From assembly GCA_937995825.1 (NCBI GenBank), contig CALKJO010000001.1:62001-126000 (forward strand): 64,000 nt of DNA, written 5' to 3'. The notes under the pieces were generated by a model. That model did not search any database. It was not told the DNA's origin and saw only the letters and a program-made list of their open reading frames with translations. This stretch comes from an uncultured Anaerolineae bacterium (lineage in GTDB: Bacteria > Chloroflexota > Anaerolineae > Aggregatilineales > Phototrophicaceae). Made by a program: the position numbers and the translations under genes. This document shows, one piece after another, positions 50,627 through 58,649 of the stretch; position 1 is the stretch's first letter, and the number at the start of each line of letters is the position of its first letter.

Positions 50627-50815
50627 GGAAATTTCCTTCCAAAGTGCAGTTAGATTGAGCGATTGGTAAGGTGCAGCGCGTAAAAACCCTTACACCCAGA
50701 CGAATATAACACGCGCCTTTTCTTCGCGCAACAGGTCTGTCAATACCCAGGCTGACCATTCTTTTCGTGTATAATGGCGTCCCATGAGGACATGCAGCCA
50801 GACAGGATAAGCACT

Positions 50816-51889
50816 ATGAAATTGGGCATTATCGGTCTGCCCAACAGCGGTAAAACGACTTTGTTCAACGCCCTGACGCGCAGTAATCTGCCGACGGGCG
50901 CAGCGACCAGCGGGCAGTTCGAGGTGCACACGGCGGTGGTCTCCGTCCCAGATGCGCGCGTTGACCGGCTGAAAGCGATGTATAACCCGAAAAAGACAAC
51001 TTATGCGCAGGTGACCTATGTCGATATTGGCGGACTCGACAAGGGGATCGGCGAGGGCGGGCTGAAGGGACAGTTTCGAAATGAACTCGCGCAGCTCGAC
51101 GGCTTTCTGCATGTAGTGCGCGTCTTTGAGGATGAAAACGTCCCCCACCCCGACGAGCGGATCGATCCAGCGGCGGACATCGCCAAGCTGGACAGCGAAT
51201 TCGTCCTGACCGACCTGGTCATGGTCGAGTCGCGCATCGAGCGGCTCGAAGCGGACATGCGCCGCAAAGGTCGGACGATGGAGAAGACGCAGGTCGATGA
51301 ACTGGAGCTGCTCAAGCGGCTCAAAGCGCATTTGGAGGACGAAAAGCCGCTGCGCGATCTCGATCTGACCGAGGCGGAGATCAAGCCCTTAAAGGGCTTC
51401 GGCTTTCTGACGCTCAAGCCCGTGCTGATCGTGCTGAACACCGGCGAAGATGGGCAGACGCCAGCGCTGAACTATCCGCATCGCAAAAGCCTGATCGTCC
51501 CGCTTCGAGCGCGCATCGAAGCCGAACTCAGCCAGCTTGACGGCGAGGATCAGCGGATGTTCATGCAGGAATACGGCGTGACCGAGCTGAGCGCGGACAA
51601 GGTGATCCGGCTGTCGTATGAGCTGATGGGGATTCAGTCGTTCTACACTGTCGGCGAGGATGAAGTGCGCGCCTGGAGCGTGCAGATCGGCGCGACCGCG
51701 CCGGAAGCCGCCGGAGTCATCCACAGCGACCTGCAAAAGGGCTTCATCCGCGCCGAAGTCATGACCTATGACGACCTGATCGCGGCGGGCAGCGAGGCAG
51801 CGCTCAAAACGACGGGCAAACTCCGGCGCGAAGGCAAAGACTACATCGTCAAGGATGGCGACATTCTGCACATCCTGTTCAATGTATGA
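50816..51889 (+). CDS. ychF: YchF/OLA1-type redox-regulated ATPase
   Basis: A 357-residue Obg-related P-loop protein. G1 is GLPNSGKTTLFNAL, G3-like DIGG is in VTYVDIGGLDKGIGEGGLKGQF, and the G4 position reads VLNTGED in place of NKxD, the hallmark of YchF, which prefers ATP. A helical hairpin follows, then the TGS domain (SFYTVGEDEVRAWSVQIGATAPEAAGVIHSDLQKGFIRAEV). It acts on ribosomes or protein quality control. ATG 50816 (MKLGIIG) has AGGA upstream and is preferred over the longer ORF. The glycosyltransferase ATG overlaps its stop. Confidence 0.96.
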   Translation: MKLGIIGLPNSGKTTLFNALTRSNLPTGAATSGQFEVHTAVVSVPDARVDRLKAMYNPKKTTYAQVTYVDIGGLDKGIGEGGLKGQFRNELAQLDGFLHVVRVFEDENVPHPDERIDPAADIAKLDSEFVLTDLVMVESRIERLEADMRRKGRTMEKTQVDELELLKRLKAHLEDEKPLRDLDLTEAEIKPLKGFGFLTLKPVLIVLNTGEDGQTPALNYPHRKSLIVPLRARIEAELSQLDGEDQRMFMQEYGVTELSADKVIRLSYELMGIQSFYTVGEDEVRAWSVQIGATAPEAAGVIHSDLQKGFIRAEVMTYDDLIAAGSEAALKTTGKLRREGKDYIVKDGDILHILFNV

Positions 51890-53049
51890 AGCTGTTGATT
51901 GCGTCGGGGATTTTCCACCCCGAGCCGGGCGGACCCGCGACTTATCTGCGCGAAGTGCTGCCTGAATTGGCGGCGCGTGGATGGGCGATCCGCGTCCTGA
52001 CCTTCAGCGATCCAGCGCATATGGCGGCGGAGGCGTCAGCGGCATACGCAGTAACCCGCATCCCGCGCGCAGGGCTAGCGGTGCGCTATCTGCGCTACGC
52101 AGCCGCCTCGCGTCCGCTGATCGCGTGGGCGGACGTGATCTATCTGCACTCGCTCGGTCTGCCGCTGATAAGCAATGGACACGCGCCGAGGATCGTCAAG
52201 ATCGTCGGTGATGTCGCGTGGGAACGCGCGATCCGCAAGGGCTGGATCGCGCCGACGACCGACATCGACGCCTTTCAGACCATCAGAAGCGGCAGTCTGG
52301 CGGCGGAAGCGTCGAAAGCATGGCGGGCGCTGGAGGTCCGGCGGATGGACGCGGTGATCGTGCCGAGCGCGTATCTCAAGCGCATGGTGACGGGCTGGGG
52401 CGCACCGCCGGAGCGGGTGCGCGTGATCTACAATGCGCTGCCGCTCCATCACGCCGAATTAAGCCTGTCTCAAGCCGAAGCCCGCGCCGAACTCAGTTTA
52501 GATGATCGCCCAACCGTGTTAACTGTCGGGCGGATTCTGCCCTGGAAGGGCGTCGATGCACTGATTGCAGCGCTGCGGCGCGTGCCGGATGTGCGCCTTG
52601 TCGTGGCGGGCGACGGCGAGTCGCTGCCCGCGCTCAAAGCGTCCGCCGCCGATCTGGGCGAGCGCGTCGTCTTTCTGGGGCGCGTGCCGAATGCGCGCGT
52701 GCAGCTTTACATGCGCGCCGCCGATTACGTCGCGCTGTATTCGGGGTATGAGGGCTTGTCACACACGCTGTTAGAGAGCCTGCGCGCTGGGACGCCGTGC
52801 ATCGCCAGCGACAAAGGCGGCAACCCGGAGGTGATTCAGCACGGCGTGAACGGGCTGCTCGCGCCGTACACACAAAATCTGGACGACGCAGCAGCGCACC
52901 TCTCCGCAGCGCTGAGTCAAGCATTTGCGCCGGGAATGCGCGCAAAGCTGGCGGCGAATGCGCACGTCGGCATGGAGCGGTTCGCATTCAGCAGCATGAT
53001 CGAAGCGACAGTGCGCGCCCTTGAAGACGCGCAGGCGGGACGATCCTAA
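51886..53049 (+). CDS. Glycosyltransferase, GT4-like
   Basis: A 387-residue GT-B transferase. The N-domain opens with LLIASGIFHPEPGGPATYLREVLPEL. The C-domain has TVGRILPWKGVDALIAAL, VVAGDGESLPALK, and the E-containing signature LYSGYEGLSHTLLESLRAGTPCIASDKGGNPEVI. It should add a hexose or related sugar to an acceptor in a surface polymer or glycolipid. Translation is coupled to ychF (ATGA overlap), which is unusual functionally and probably reflects shared transcription. Confidence 0.94.
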   Translation: MKLLIASGIFHPEPGGPATYLREVLPELAARGWAIRVLTFSDPAHMAAEASAAYAVTRIPRAGLAVRYLRYAAASRPLIAWADVIYLHSLGLPLISNGHAPRIVKIVGDVAWERAIRKGWIAPTTDIDAFQTIRSGSLAAEASKAWRALEVRRMDAVIVPSAYLKRMVTGWGAPPERVRVIYNALPLHHAELSLSQAEARAELSLDDRPTVLTVGRILPWKGVDALIAALRRVPDVRLVVAGDGESLPALKASAADLGERVVFLGRVPNARVQLYMRAADYVALYSGYEGLSHTLLESLRAGTPCIASDKGGNPEVIQHGVNGLLAPYTQNLDDAAAHLSAALSQAFAPGMRAKLAANAHVGMERFAFSSMIEATVRALEDAQAGRS

Positions 53050-53117
53050 TCAGCATCACTCGACAAAGAGCCAGAGCTTCCGCTGCCGCCCCCGCCGGAA
53101 TAAGCCAAGTCGCAACT

Positions 53118-53288
53118 GTGACTGACGCGCTGCGCAAATGTTATCACAACGCCGCCGCGCCGGATCAGGGCGGGACGATCCTGACTGCTGGCGCGCCGAA
53201 AGACATCAGCATCGGCGAGCGGCTGAGTCACAGTTATATCAGCGGAACACGCCTGCAGGAGCGGACTCAGTGCGCGCCGGCAGGATGA
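53118..53288 (+). CDS. Possible small ORF in the 53050-53337 gap
   Basis: The 288-base gap between the glycosyltransferase and the convergent LysM gene has no clear gene. A 56-codon frame from GTG 53118 (MTDALRKCYHNAAAPDQGG and onwards, ending QERTQCAPAG) has the G/C third-position preference of this genome, but no ribosome-binding site and no recognisable family. A 61-codon minus-strand frame ending in Gly/Ser repeats covers part of the same DNA. Low confidence for either. Confidence 0.2.
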   Translation: MTDALRKCYHNAAAPDQGGTILTAGAPKDISIGERLSHSYISGTRLQERTQCAPAG

Positions 53289-53337
53289 TCAGCTCGACCA
53301 TTCGGTCATGGTCGCTGCAGCTCAGGCGGCATGTCGC

Positions 53338-53727
53338 TTATCCGCCGCCGCTGATCGGGACGCGCGGCAGATAGATCGTCTGACCCGAAAAGAGCGTGTC
53401 GGGGTTGTCGAGGCAGTTTGCCTGTGCAAGTGCGGCAACGGTTGTGCCAGTGTTGGCGGCGAGCGCGCCCAGACTATCTCCGGTGCGGACGACATAAGTC
53501 ACCCACCCGCTCGGCTGTGGGCAGTTCAAGACGGCAGTTCCCCCAGCAGGTGGCGCATTTACGCCGGGCAGCGGTGTGATCGACGGGATGGCAGTCGGAA
53601 GAATTCGAGTCGCAGTCGGAAGCGGCGCAGCGGTTGGGATCGGGATCGGCGTCCGGCGCTCCAGGTTACACGCTGCGCACAGCAGCATCAGCAGCCCGAT
53701 CAGCGCCAGCCGCCAGCCCGAAAGCAT
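53338..53727 (-). CDS. LysM lipoprotein
   Basis: A 129-residue lipoprotein. Signal peptide MLSGWRLALIGLLMLLCAAC has the lipobox LCAAC. A Pro/Thr linker follows, then one LysM domain (YVVRTGDSLGALAANTGTTVAALAQAN to LFSGQTIYLP) that should bind peptidoglycan. The mature protein is a small wall-binding anchor. Its ATG overlaps the OsmC stop by one base (TAATG), so the two are cotranslated. Confidence 0.9.
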   Translation of the reverse strand: MLSGWRLALIGLLMLLCAACNLERRTPIPIPTAAPLPTATRILPTAIPSITPLPGVNAPPAGGTAVLNCPQPSGWVTYVVRTGDSLGALAANTGTTVAALAQANCLDNPDTLFSGQTIYLPRVPISGGG

Positions 53728-54182
53728 TACGCCTGTTCCCCTTGTTCTTCGGCGATCAGTTCTTCGATCATCACCTTCGGGTCGGTCAGCATCCGGTGGA
53801 CAGGGCAGCGTCCGGCGATCTCAAGCAGGCGCGCCCGCTGCTGATCGTCCAGATCGCCCTTAAACACCACGCGCTGACGAAACTCGCTCAGCAGCTCGCC
53901 GACGCCGTGCTTGTCCGGGTCGTAACCCGGGTAATCCGCCGCTTTCACGCGGTCATGACTGACCTCAACTTCAACTCCCGCCAAATTCCAGCCCTTGCGC
54001 TGCGCATACAGCCGCGCCGTCAGCGCGGCGCACGCGCCTAGCGCGCCCATCAGCAGTTCGGTCGGCATCGGCGCGGTGTTCGTCCCGCCGCTTGCGATCT
54101 CTTCGTCGGCGTAAAAGCGCAGTCCGCGCACTTCCATCTCAGCGCGCAGCCCTTCATTCAGCACTACCTTTACATCTGCCAT
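53727..54182 (-). CDS. OsmC/Ohr-family peroxidase-like protein
   Basis: A 151-residue OsmC-fold protein. The two redox cysteines are in LMGALGACAALTARLYA and AGRCPVHRMLT, the spacing of OsmC/Ohr thiol peroxidases that reduce organic hydroperoxides. It belongs more to the YhfA/OsmC subgroup by its ELLMGALGAC motif. Cytosolic, and functions as a dimer. It is the first gene of a two-gene unit with the LysM lipoprotein, with 61 bases to the response regulator gene upstream. Confidence 0.92.
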   Translation of the reverse strand: MADVKVVLNEGLRAEMEVRGLRFYADEEIASGGTNTAPMPTELLMGALGACAALTARLYAQRKGWNLAGVEVEVSHDRVKAADYPGYDPDKHGVGELLSEFRQRVVFKGDLDDQQRARLLEIAGRCPVHRMLTDPKVMIEELIAEEQGEQA

Positions 54183-54243
54183 TGTGTCCCTTATGACTTA
54201 TTCAAGCTTATCATTCAGAGCAGCTCGCTCAGCGCGTTCTTAC

Positions 54244-55104
54244 TCACTGCGCCAGCGTCTCGGCATTGGCGATCAGCGCCTGCTTGAGCAGATCGAGATC
54301 GGCATATCTGCCTGCTGTATGGGGCAGCAGTGCCGCGCTGAAGCGCAAATAATCCGGTTCACCGGCAGCATGGCGGCTGGGATGGTAGAAATGGTCGATA
54401 GACATGTTCAGCCGCATTTCGATCTTGCTGCGCACGCTCACAAGCCGTTCAGGCGTGCTGATCAGCACCAGCGACTCCGGAGTCAGATGCCCGATGAACT
54501 CATCTTCCCTCGCCGCTTGGCGCAGGATCAGCGCCATCGCCCGCAGAACCTCATCGGCAGCGACAAACCCCGCGATCTCACGGAGCTTCTCCAGCCCAGT
54601 CACACTGACCATCAGCAGCGCCCAGTGGGAATCGTCCCGGATGAGCGCCTGCAGGCGCTCATCGAGCGCCGGTGCATCCGGCAGCTCGGTGACTGGATTC
54701 ACTGGCGGGATGTGCGTGGCGCGATAGATCGCATTGCGGACGCGCAGCAGCAGTTCTTCCATGTCAAACGGCTTGGTGATGTAATCGACCACGCCCAGCT
54801 CCAGCCCCTGCAGCTTGTCGCCGCGCTCGCTGCGCTCAGTCAGGAAGATGATCGGCGTTTCCTGCGTCCGCCGGTGACCGCGCAGTTGGCGGCAGAGATC
54901 GTAGCCGCTGATGTCAGGCAGATGAATGTCGATGATGATCAAGCTGAGCGGTTCGGCATCGGCGATTTTGAGGGCTTCATCCCCCCATGCCGCCGCCCGC
55001 GCAACAAAGCCATATTGACCGAAAAACTCGATCAGCAGCTCACACAGATCGGCGTCGTCGTCCACAACCAGAATTGGCGCAATCTCCGAAGATGTTCTGT
55101 CCAT
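54244..55104 (-). CDS. Response regulator with degenerate GGDEF-like output
   Basis: A 286-residue protein. The receiver is canonical: VVDDDADLCE, phosphoacceptor Asp in LIIIDIHLPDISGYD, switch Thr in IIFLTERSE, Lys in DYITKPFDMEEL. The C-terminal domain (about 140-285) has a diguanylate-cyclase-like order (DSHWALLMVSVTGLEKLREIAGFVAADEVLRAMALIL, then EDEFIGHLTPESLVLI), but where GGDEF should stand the sequence is HLTPESL, so it cannot make cyclic di-GMP. It is the last gene of the roadblock-V4R-regulator unit. Confidence 0.87.
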   Translation of the reverse strand: MDRTSSEIAPILVVDDDADLCELLIEFFGQYGFVARAAAWGDEALKIADAEPLSLIIIDIHLPDISGYDLCRQLRGHRRTQETPIIFLTERSERGDKLQGLELGVVDYITKPFDMEELLLRVRNAIYRATHIPPVNPVTELPDAPALDERLQALIRDDSHWALLMVSVTGLEKLREIAGFVAADEVLRAMALILRQAAREDEFIGHLTPESLVLISTPERLVSVRSKIEMRLNMSIDHFYHPSRHAAGEPDYLRFSAALLPHTAGRYADLDLLKQALIANAETLAQ

Positions 55105-55107
55105 CGG

Positions 55108-55824
55108 CTATTCCCTGTTCGGTCTATGGGCAGAGAGGGGTTCAACGGGCTGCTTCTTGATCACAAAAATGCACGCTCCACCTTCGACAGCGCGGCAGTT
55201 GGTCTCGCGGACGAGCAAATCCTTACCCGACGCCCAGCGGACACACTCCTGCAGCAGCCCAACCATCATCTGGCAGACGGGGCGGTCAGACTGCACTCCC
55301 CAGGCGGGTGCGCAGGGGTCGACGATGAAGCGGAAAACGCGGTCGCTCTCATCAAGCCACGAGCTTTGATCGCTGAAGTGGGTGAAAATATGCGCCAGCG
55401 CCTCTAGCGCCAGACGCGCCCGCACCTCCGAAGGAAGAGCGGCGACTTTTGGCGTCTCGATGCCCGCCAATGCGCCGAAACCCTTGATCCCCTGGTAGAA
55501 CCAAGCACGCCCGACGCGCAGCGCCATGCCGCGCCCGATGCGCGCGCCGCCAGAGTCGGCATCATAGTGCGTATCCAGGGCGCGGTTGAGCGCGCTGAGC
55601 GACTCGAAGGTGAATTCCTTTGCCAGCGTGTTGGCTGGGATGTGTTCCGGTTGATCGTCGCCCCAGGCAATGCGCATGACGGCGTTCAAGCCCATCTCAC
55701 CCATTTCAACTTTCATCGCGCGCAGCAGAAAGCGCGCAAAACGGTTCGGATAAGCAGGCTGTCCGGATGCTGAATCGGGCGGCTGCCCAAGATGCCGATT
55801 TCGGTAAGCGCTTCGCTGCGTCAC
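55108..55824 (-). CDS. V4R-domain (4-vinyl reductase-like) ligand-binding protein
   Basis: A 238-residue cytosolic protein. The C-terminal 120 residues show the V4R signature: a Cys in VCQMMVGLLQECVRWASGKDLLVRETNCRAVEGGACIFVI, with paired Cys in a beta-hairpin, as in small-molecule-binding V4R or hydrocarbon-binding domains used by signalling proteins. Residues about 35-100 are helical. The start is GTG 55824; ATG in MKVEMGEMG (residue 37) is an alternative. It sits between a roadblock gene and a response regulator gene, with a gap of 3 to 11 bases on either side, so all three are surely cotranscribed. Confidence 0.82.
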   Translation of the reverse strand: MTQRSAYRNRHLGQPPDSASGQPAYPNRFARFLLRAMKVEMGEMGLNAVMRIAWGDDQPEHIPANTLAKEFTFESLSALNRALDTHYDADSGGARIGRGMALRVGRAWFYQGIKGFGALAGIETPKVAALPSEVRARLALEALAHIFTHFSDQSSWLDESDRVFRFIVDPCAPAWGVQSDRPVCQMMVGLLQECVRWASGKDLLVRETNCRAVEGGACIFVIKKQPVEPLSAHRPNRE

Positions 55825-55835
55825 AGCTCAGGTCT

Positions 55836-56207
55836 CTAAATCAGCTGCTCCAGATCGCGGACGGCACGTCCCACATCGAGCAGGATCAGCCCCAACCGCG
55901 CTTCTTTGCGCGCCAGCACCGTCAAGACGGCTTCCTCACCGACTGAGGTCAGGATGACATAACCATTTTCACCCTTGACGTAAACCTGCTGCAAGCTGCC
56001 GCGTCCCAGTTCAGTTGAAATTCGTTCACCTAATGAAAGCATCGCCGCAGACATCGCGCTGACACGGTCTTCTTCGTAGCCGCCGGGCAGCGATGAGGCG
56101 ATGCTCAAGCCGTCAACGCTGACGATAGCAGCGGCTTCTACGTCCCCCGAACTGGCTTGCAGGTCGCGCAGACGCGCTACCAATTGTTCAGTACGTGACT
56201 TCGCCAA
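55836..56207 (-). CDS. Roadblock/LC7-domain (MglB-like) protein
   Basis: A 123-residue single-domain protein. The start is TTG 56207: AGGAGG lies 7 bases before it, and the upstream part of the open frame is not part of the domain. The roadblock fold is clear: TEQLVARLRDLQASSGDVEAAAIVSVDGLSIASSLP, SAAMLSLGERISTELG, YVKGENGYVILTSVGEEAVLTVLARKEARLGLILLDV. Such proteins dimerise and act as GTPase activators or scaffolds for Ras-like GTPases (MglA) or for chemoreceptor-like signalling. No GTPase gene is present in the window. Confidence 0.93.
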   Translation of the reverse strand: MAKSRTEQLVARLRDLQASSGDVEAAAIVSVDGLSIASSLPGGYEEDRVSAMSAAMLSLGERISTELGRGSLQQVYVKGENGYVILTSVGEEAVLTVLARKEARLGLILLDVGRAVRDLEQLI

Positions 56208-56465
56208 CGCAATGCCTCCTATAGAGAGGGTAAAGTCATGAGCGTGAACGTCCAATGCTGCAATTTCTCATGATGGATCAGCGCTGCGAGACGCTGCGCC
56301 GATTTTACTTAGGATACCAGAAATGACAAGCCCGGAGGCTGAATCAGCAGCATCAATGCATCATGATGATGACCTTGACATGGCTCATAGTATAATCGTG
56401 CCACCAACCCGCTGCAAGCGATGCTTAAGCCTGGGCGTTCAAGCCCGTTAGATCGGTCGAGATCG

Positions 56466-57581
56466 ATGTCTGCCCCCCCATCTTATTTCGATGCCCTCAG
56501 CCAGATCATCCAGCCGATCCGTGCCGCCGCCTATCCGCGCCCATTGGATAAGCTGCGCACGCTGCTCAACGCGCTGGATAACCCGCAGACGCGCTTTGCA
56601 TCGACGGTTGTCGCAGGATCGGTCGGCAAGACGACGGTCTGCCACGCGCTTGCAGCAGAACAAGCCGATCAGGGGCGGATCGCGCTCTACACCAGTCCGC
56701 ATCTGCACAGCTTCCGCGAGCGGCTCATCATCCACGGCGCAATGATCACGATGGAGGCGTTCGCCGAGACTTGGACGCGCGTTCACCGAGCTGGCAGGCG
56801 GATCGGCGAGACTGAATTCAGCACATTTGAATGGACGACGGCGCTGGCATTCGCGTATTTCGCGGACATGCGCATCGAACATGCCATTTTGGAGATCGGG
56901 CTGGGCGGGCGCTTCGACGCGGTCAATCTCGCGCCGCACAGCGCCGCTTACATCGCGCCGATTGAGCTGGAACACGCCGCCATGCTCGGCGGGACGCTCG
57001 AACGCATCGCGTGGCACAAAGCGGGTGTGATTCGGCGCGGCGAAGTCGTCTTTGTCGCGCCACAGCCTGCCGAAGTGATGGCGGTGATCGAGCGCGAAGC
57101 GGAAGTCCAGGGCGCGGCGCTTCAGCCCTGGCGCGATCTGCCAGCGGTCAGCGTGCCAGGCAGGCTTGAAAGCGCCCCGAACGGCGTCCTGATCGATGGG
57201 GCGCACACGCCGAACGGCTTTCGCCGACTGCTGGCGCATTTACCCGATGAGGCGCGGATCGTCGTCGGGATGCTGCGCGACAAGCAGATCGCGGGGTCGC
57301 TGGCGGCGCTGGATCGAGCGGGCTTTCACCTGATCCTGACAACCGCGCCCGGATCGCGCGGGCTTCCCGCCGCCGATCTCGCGGCATATCCCTTTCGCGC
57401 CGCTTCCGTTGAGGTTGTTCCGGCTTTAGACGCGGCGCTGGACGCGCAGCCCAATGCGGTGACCGGTTCACTGCGCATGGCAGCGGCGGCGCGAGAACGA
57501 TATGGGATGGTCAGTGCGGCGCTGAGCGCTGAAGCAGCGCAGACACGAGCGCTGATCGACGCCAAAAGCGCCGCGCTGTGA
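56466..57581 (+). CDS. folC: FolC/Mur-ligase-type ligase with altered P-loop
   Basis: A 371-residue member of the FolC/Mur ligase superfamily. FolC adds glutamates to folate. Matches are LYTSPHLHSFRERLIIHG, ILEIGLGGRFDAVNL, MLGGTLERIAWHKAGVIRRGE and LIDGAHTPNGF. Differences are notable: the P-loop is GSVGKTT (51-57) rather than GTNGKGS, DHxxxLG reads EHAAMLG, and DGAHNP is DGAHTP. At 371 residues it is shorter than typical FolC (about 420-430). It may be FolC or a divergent ligase of unknown substrate. ATG 56466 is chosen; ATG 56421 is possible. Confidence 0.75.
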   Translation: MSAPPSYFDALSQIIQPIRAAAYPRPLDKLRTLLNALDNPQTRFASTVVAGSVGKTTVCHALAAEQADQGRIALYTSPHLHSFRERLIIHGAMITMEAFAETWTRVHRAGRRIGETEFSTFEWTTALAFAYFADMRIEHAILEIGLGGRFDAVNLAPHSAAYIAPIELEHAAMLGGTLERIAWHKAGVIRRGEVVFVAPQPAEVMAVIEREAEVQGAALQPWRDLPAVSVPGRLESAPNGVLIDGAHTPNGFRRLLAHLPDEARIVVGMLRDKQIAGSLAALDRAGFHLILTTAPGSRGLPAADLAAYPFRAASVEVVPALDAALDAQPNAVTGSLRMAAAARERYGMVSAALSAEAAQTRALIDAKSAAL

Positions 57582-57613
57582 GGCGCGCTAAGTCATGGAG
57601 GATTGACATCAAC

Positions 57614-57630
57614 ATAGGCGAGGAGCCTAT
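57614..57630. terminator. Small hairpin between convergent genes
   Basis: ATAGGC (57614-57619) and GCCTAT (57625-57630) with a 5-base loop, between the folC-like stop and the DUF4097-like stop. No U-tract on either strand. Weak candidate. Confidence 0.35.
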
Positions 57631-57645
57631 CCCCGCCCACGCCCC

Positions 57646-58560
57646 TTACTTGACTTTCAGTTCGCCGATCCCGCCGGTGAACTTGACATTGATCTTGCGC
57701 TCAGCAGCGTCGTAGTTGACCGTCTGCCAGACGCCATGCCCGCCGATACCGCTGTCCGACCCACCCAAGCGCGCAAACCGCGCCGGGACACGCGCGCCGC
57801 CGATGCCGAGCTTGGCTTCGATGCGCGCCGCCGCGCCTTCCGGGATGTGCAGCGTGCATTCGCCGATGCTGCCGGAGATGTCCGCCGTTATGTTCACATT
57901 TTCGCCAAAGAAAAGATCGCTTTTGCCTGTGCCAACGCGCAAAGTCAGGTCGATGCCCGCGCCGTCAGGGATGGTGAAGCGCATCTCACCGACGCCGCCG
58001 CTGATGGTCGCGGCATAGCCGTCGGTCGCGGGCAGAGTCACATCGAGCTCGCCCGTCCCGCCCGCCAGATGCAGCGCGGTGACATTCAGGCTGCCCAAAT
58101 TGAGCTTGCTCTCGCCCACGCCGGCGCGAATGTCCAGATTCATCGGCACATCCGGAGACAGGCGGATGTCCCATTTCAGAGTTTTACGGCTGCCGATCCA
58201 GCCGAAGAAGCTGCGGAACCAGTCCGACGCGCCCGCCGCCTGCGACAAGCTGACGACGCGGACGCCCGGCGCATCTGGCGCGGACTCAGCGATGAAATGA
58301 ATTTCGCCGACATACGTCAGGTCGGCTTCGATCAGGTTGTCCGACCCCACTAATGGCGCTATCATCGTCTCGCCCACCGACAGATCAAGGCGCACCCGCG
58401 CCGACTCCGCGCCCGCCAGCGGCGCGCTGAACTGCCCCTGCCGAATCGCTTCTTCAGCGGAAACGCCAACCGACTTGACAAATTCGCCGATCTGCTCGTT
58501 CAGCTTGTCAAACGAGAATGACCATTCCTTAACATATTTCTTTTCCGGCTGCTCGCTCAT
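57646..58560 (-). CDS. DUF4097-like beta-helix (toastrack) protein
   Basis: A 304-residue protein. The N-terminal 100 residues form an acidic lead, and the rest is a repeating pattern of short beta turns with G-x-G-E (GVGESKLNLG, GTGELDVTLP, GVGEMRFTIP, GTGKSDLFFG, SIGECTLHIP, GIGELKVK) typical of the DUF4097/DUF2154 toastrack fold seen in LiaF-like proteins that respond to envelope stress. No signal peptide or membrane helix, so it may bind to a membrane partner. ATG 58560 (MSEQPEK) is chosen over 58572. Confidence 0.8.
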   Translation of the reverse strand: MSEQPEKKYVKEWSFSFDKLNEQIGEFVKSVGVSAEEAIRQGQFSAPLAGAESARVRLDLSVGETMIAPLVGSDNLIEADLTYVGEIHFIAESAPDAPGVRVVSLSQAAGASDWFRSFFGWIGSRKTLKWDIRLSPDVPMNLDIRAGVGESKLNLGSLNVTALHLAGGTGELDVTLPATDGYAATISGGVGEMRFTIPDGAGIDLTLRVGTGKSDLFFGENVNITADISGSIGECTLHIPEGAAARIEAKLGIGGARVPARFARLGGSDSGIGGHGVWQTVNYDAAERKINVKFTGGIGELKVK

Positions 58561-58649
58561 TTGTCTACCCATCTCCCACGGATCGATCTGAATACTTCAT
58601 TCTTTAGTACGCGCTGCGCGCCGGAAAAGTTGCAGTGCAGATGATGGAC

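Noticed and set aside
50753-50775. Sigma70 promoter for ychF
   Set aside because: TATAAT is present at 50770-50775, but the nearest -35-like box is only 12 bases away, so I did not list a full promoter.
53046-53231. 61-codon minus-strand frame ending in Gly/Ser repeats
   Set aside because: No ribosome-binding site, overlaps the end of the glycosyltransferase gene, and competes with a plus-strand frame of better codon character.
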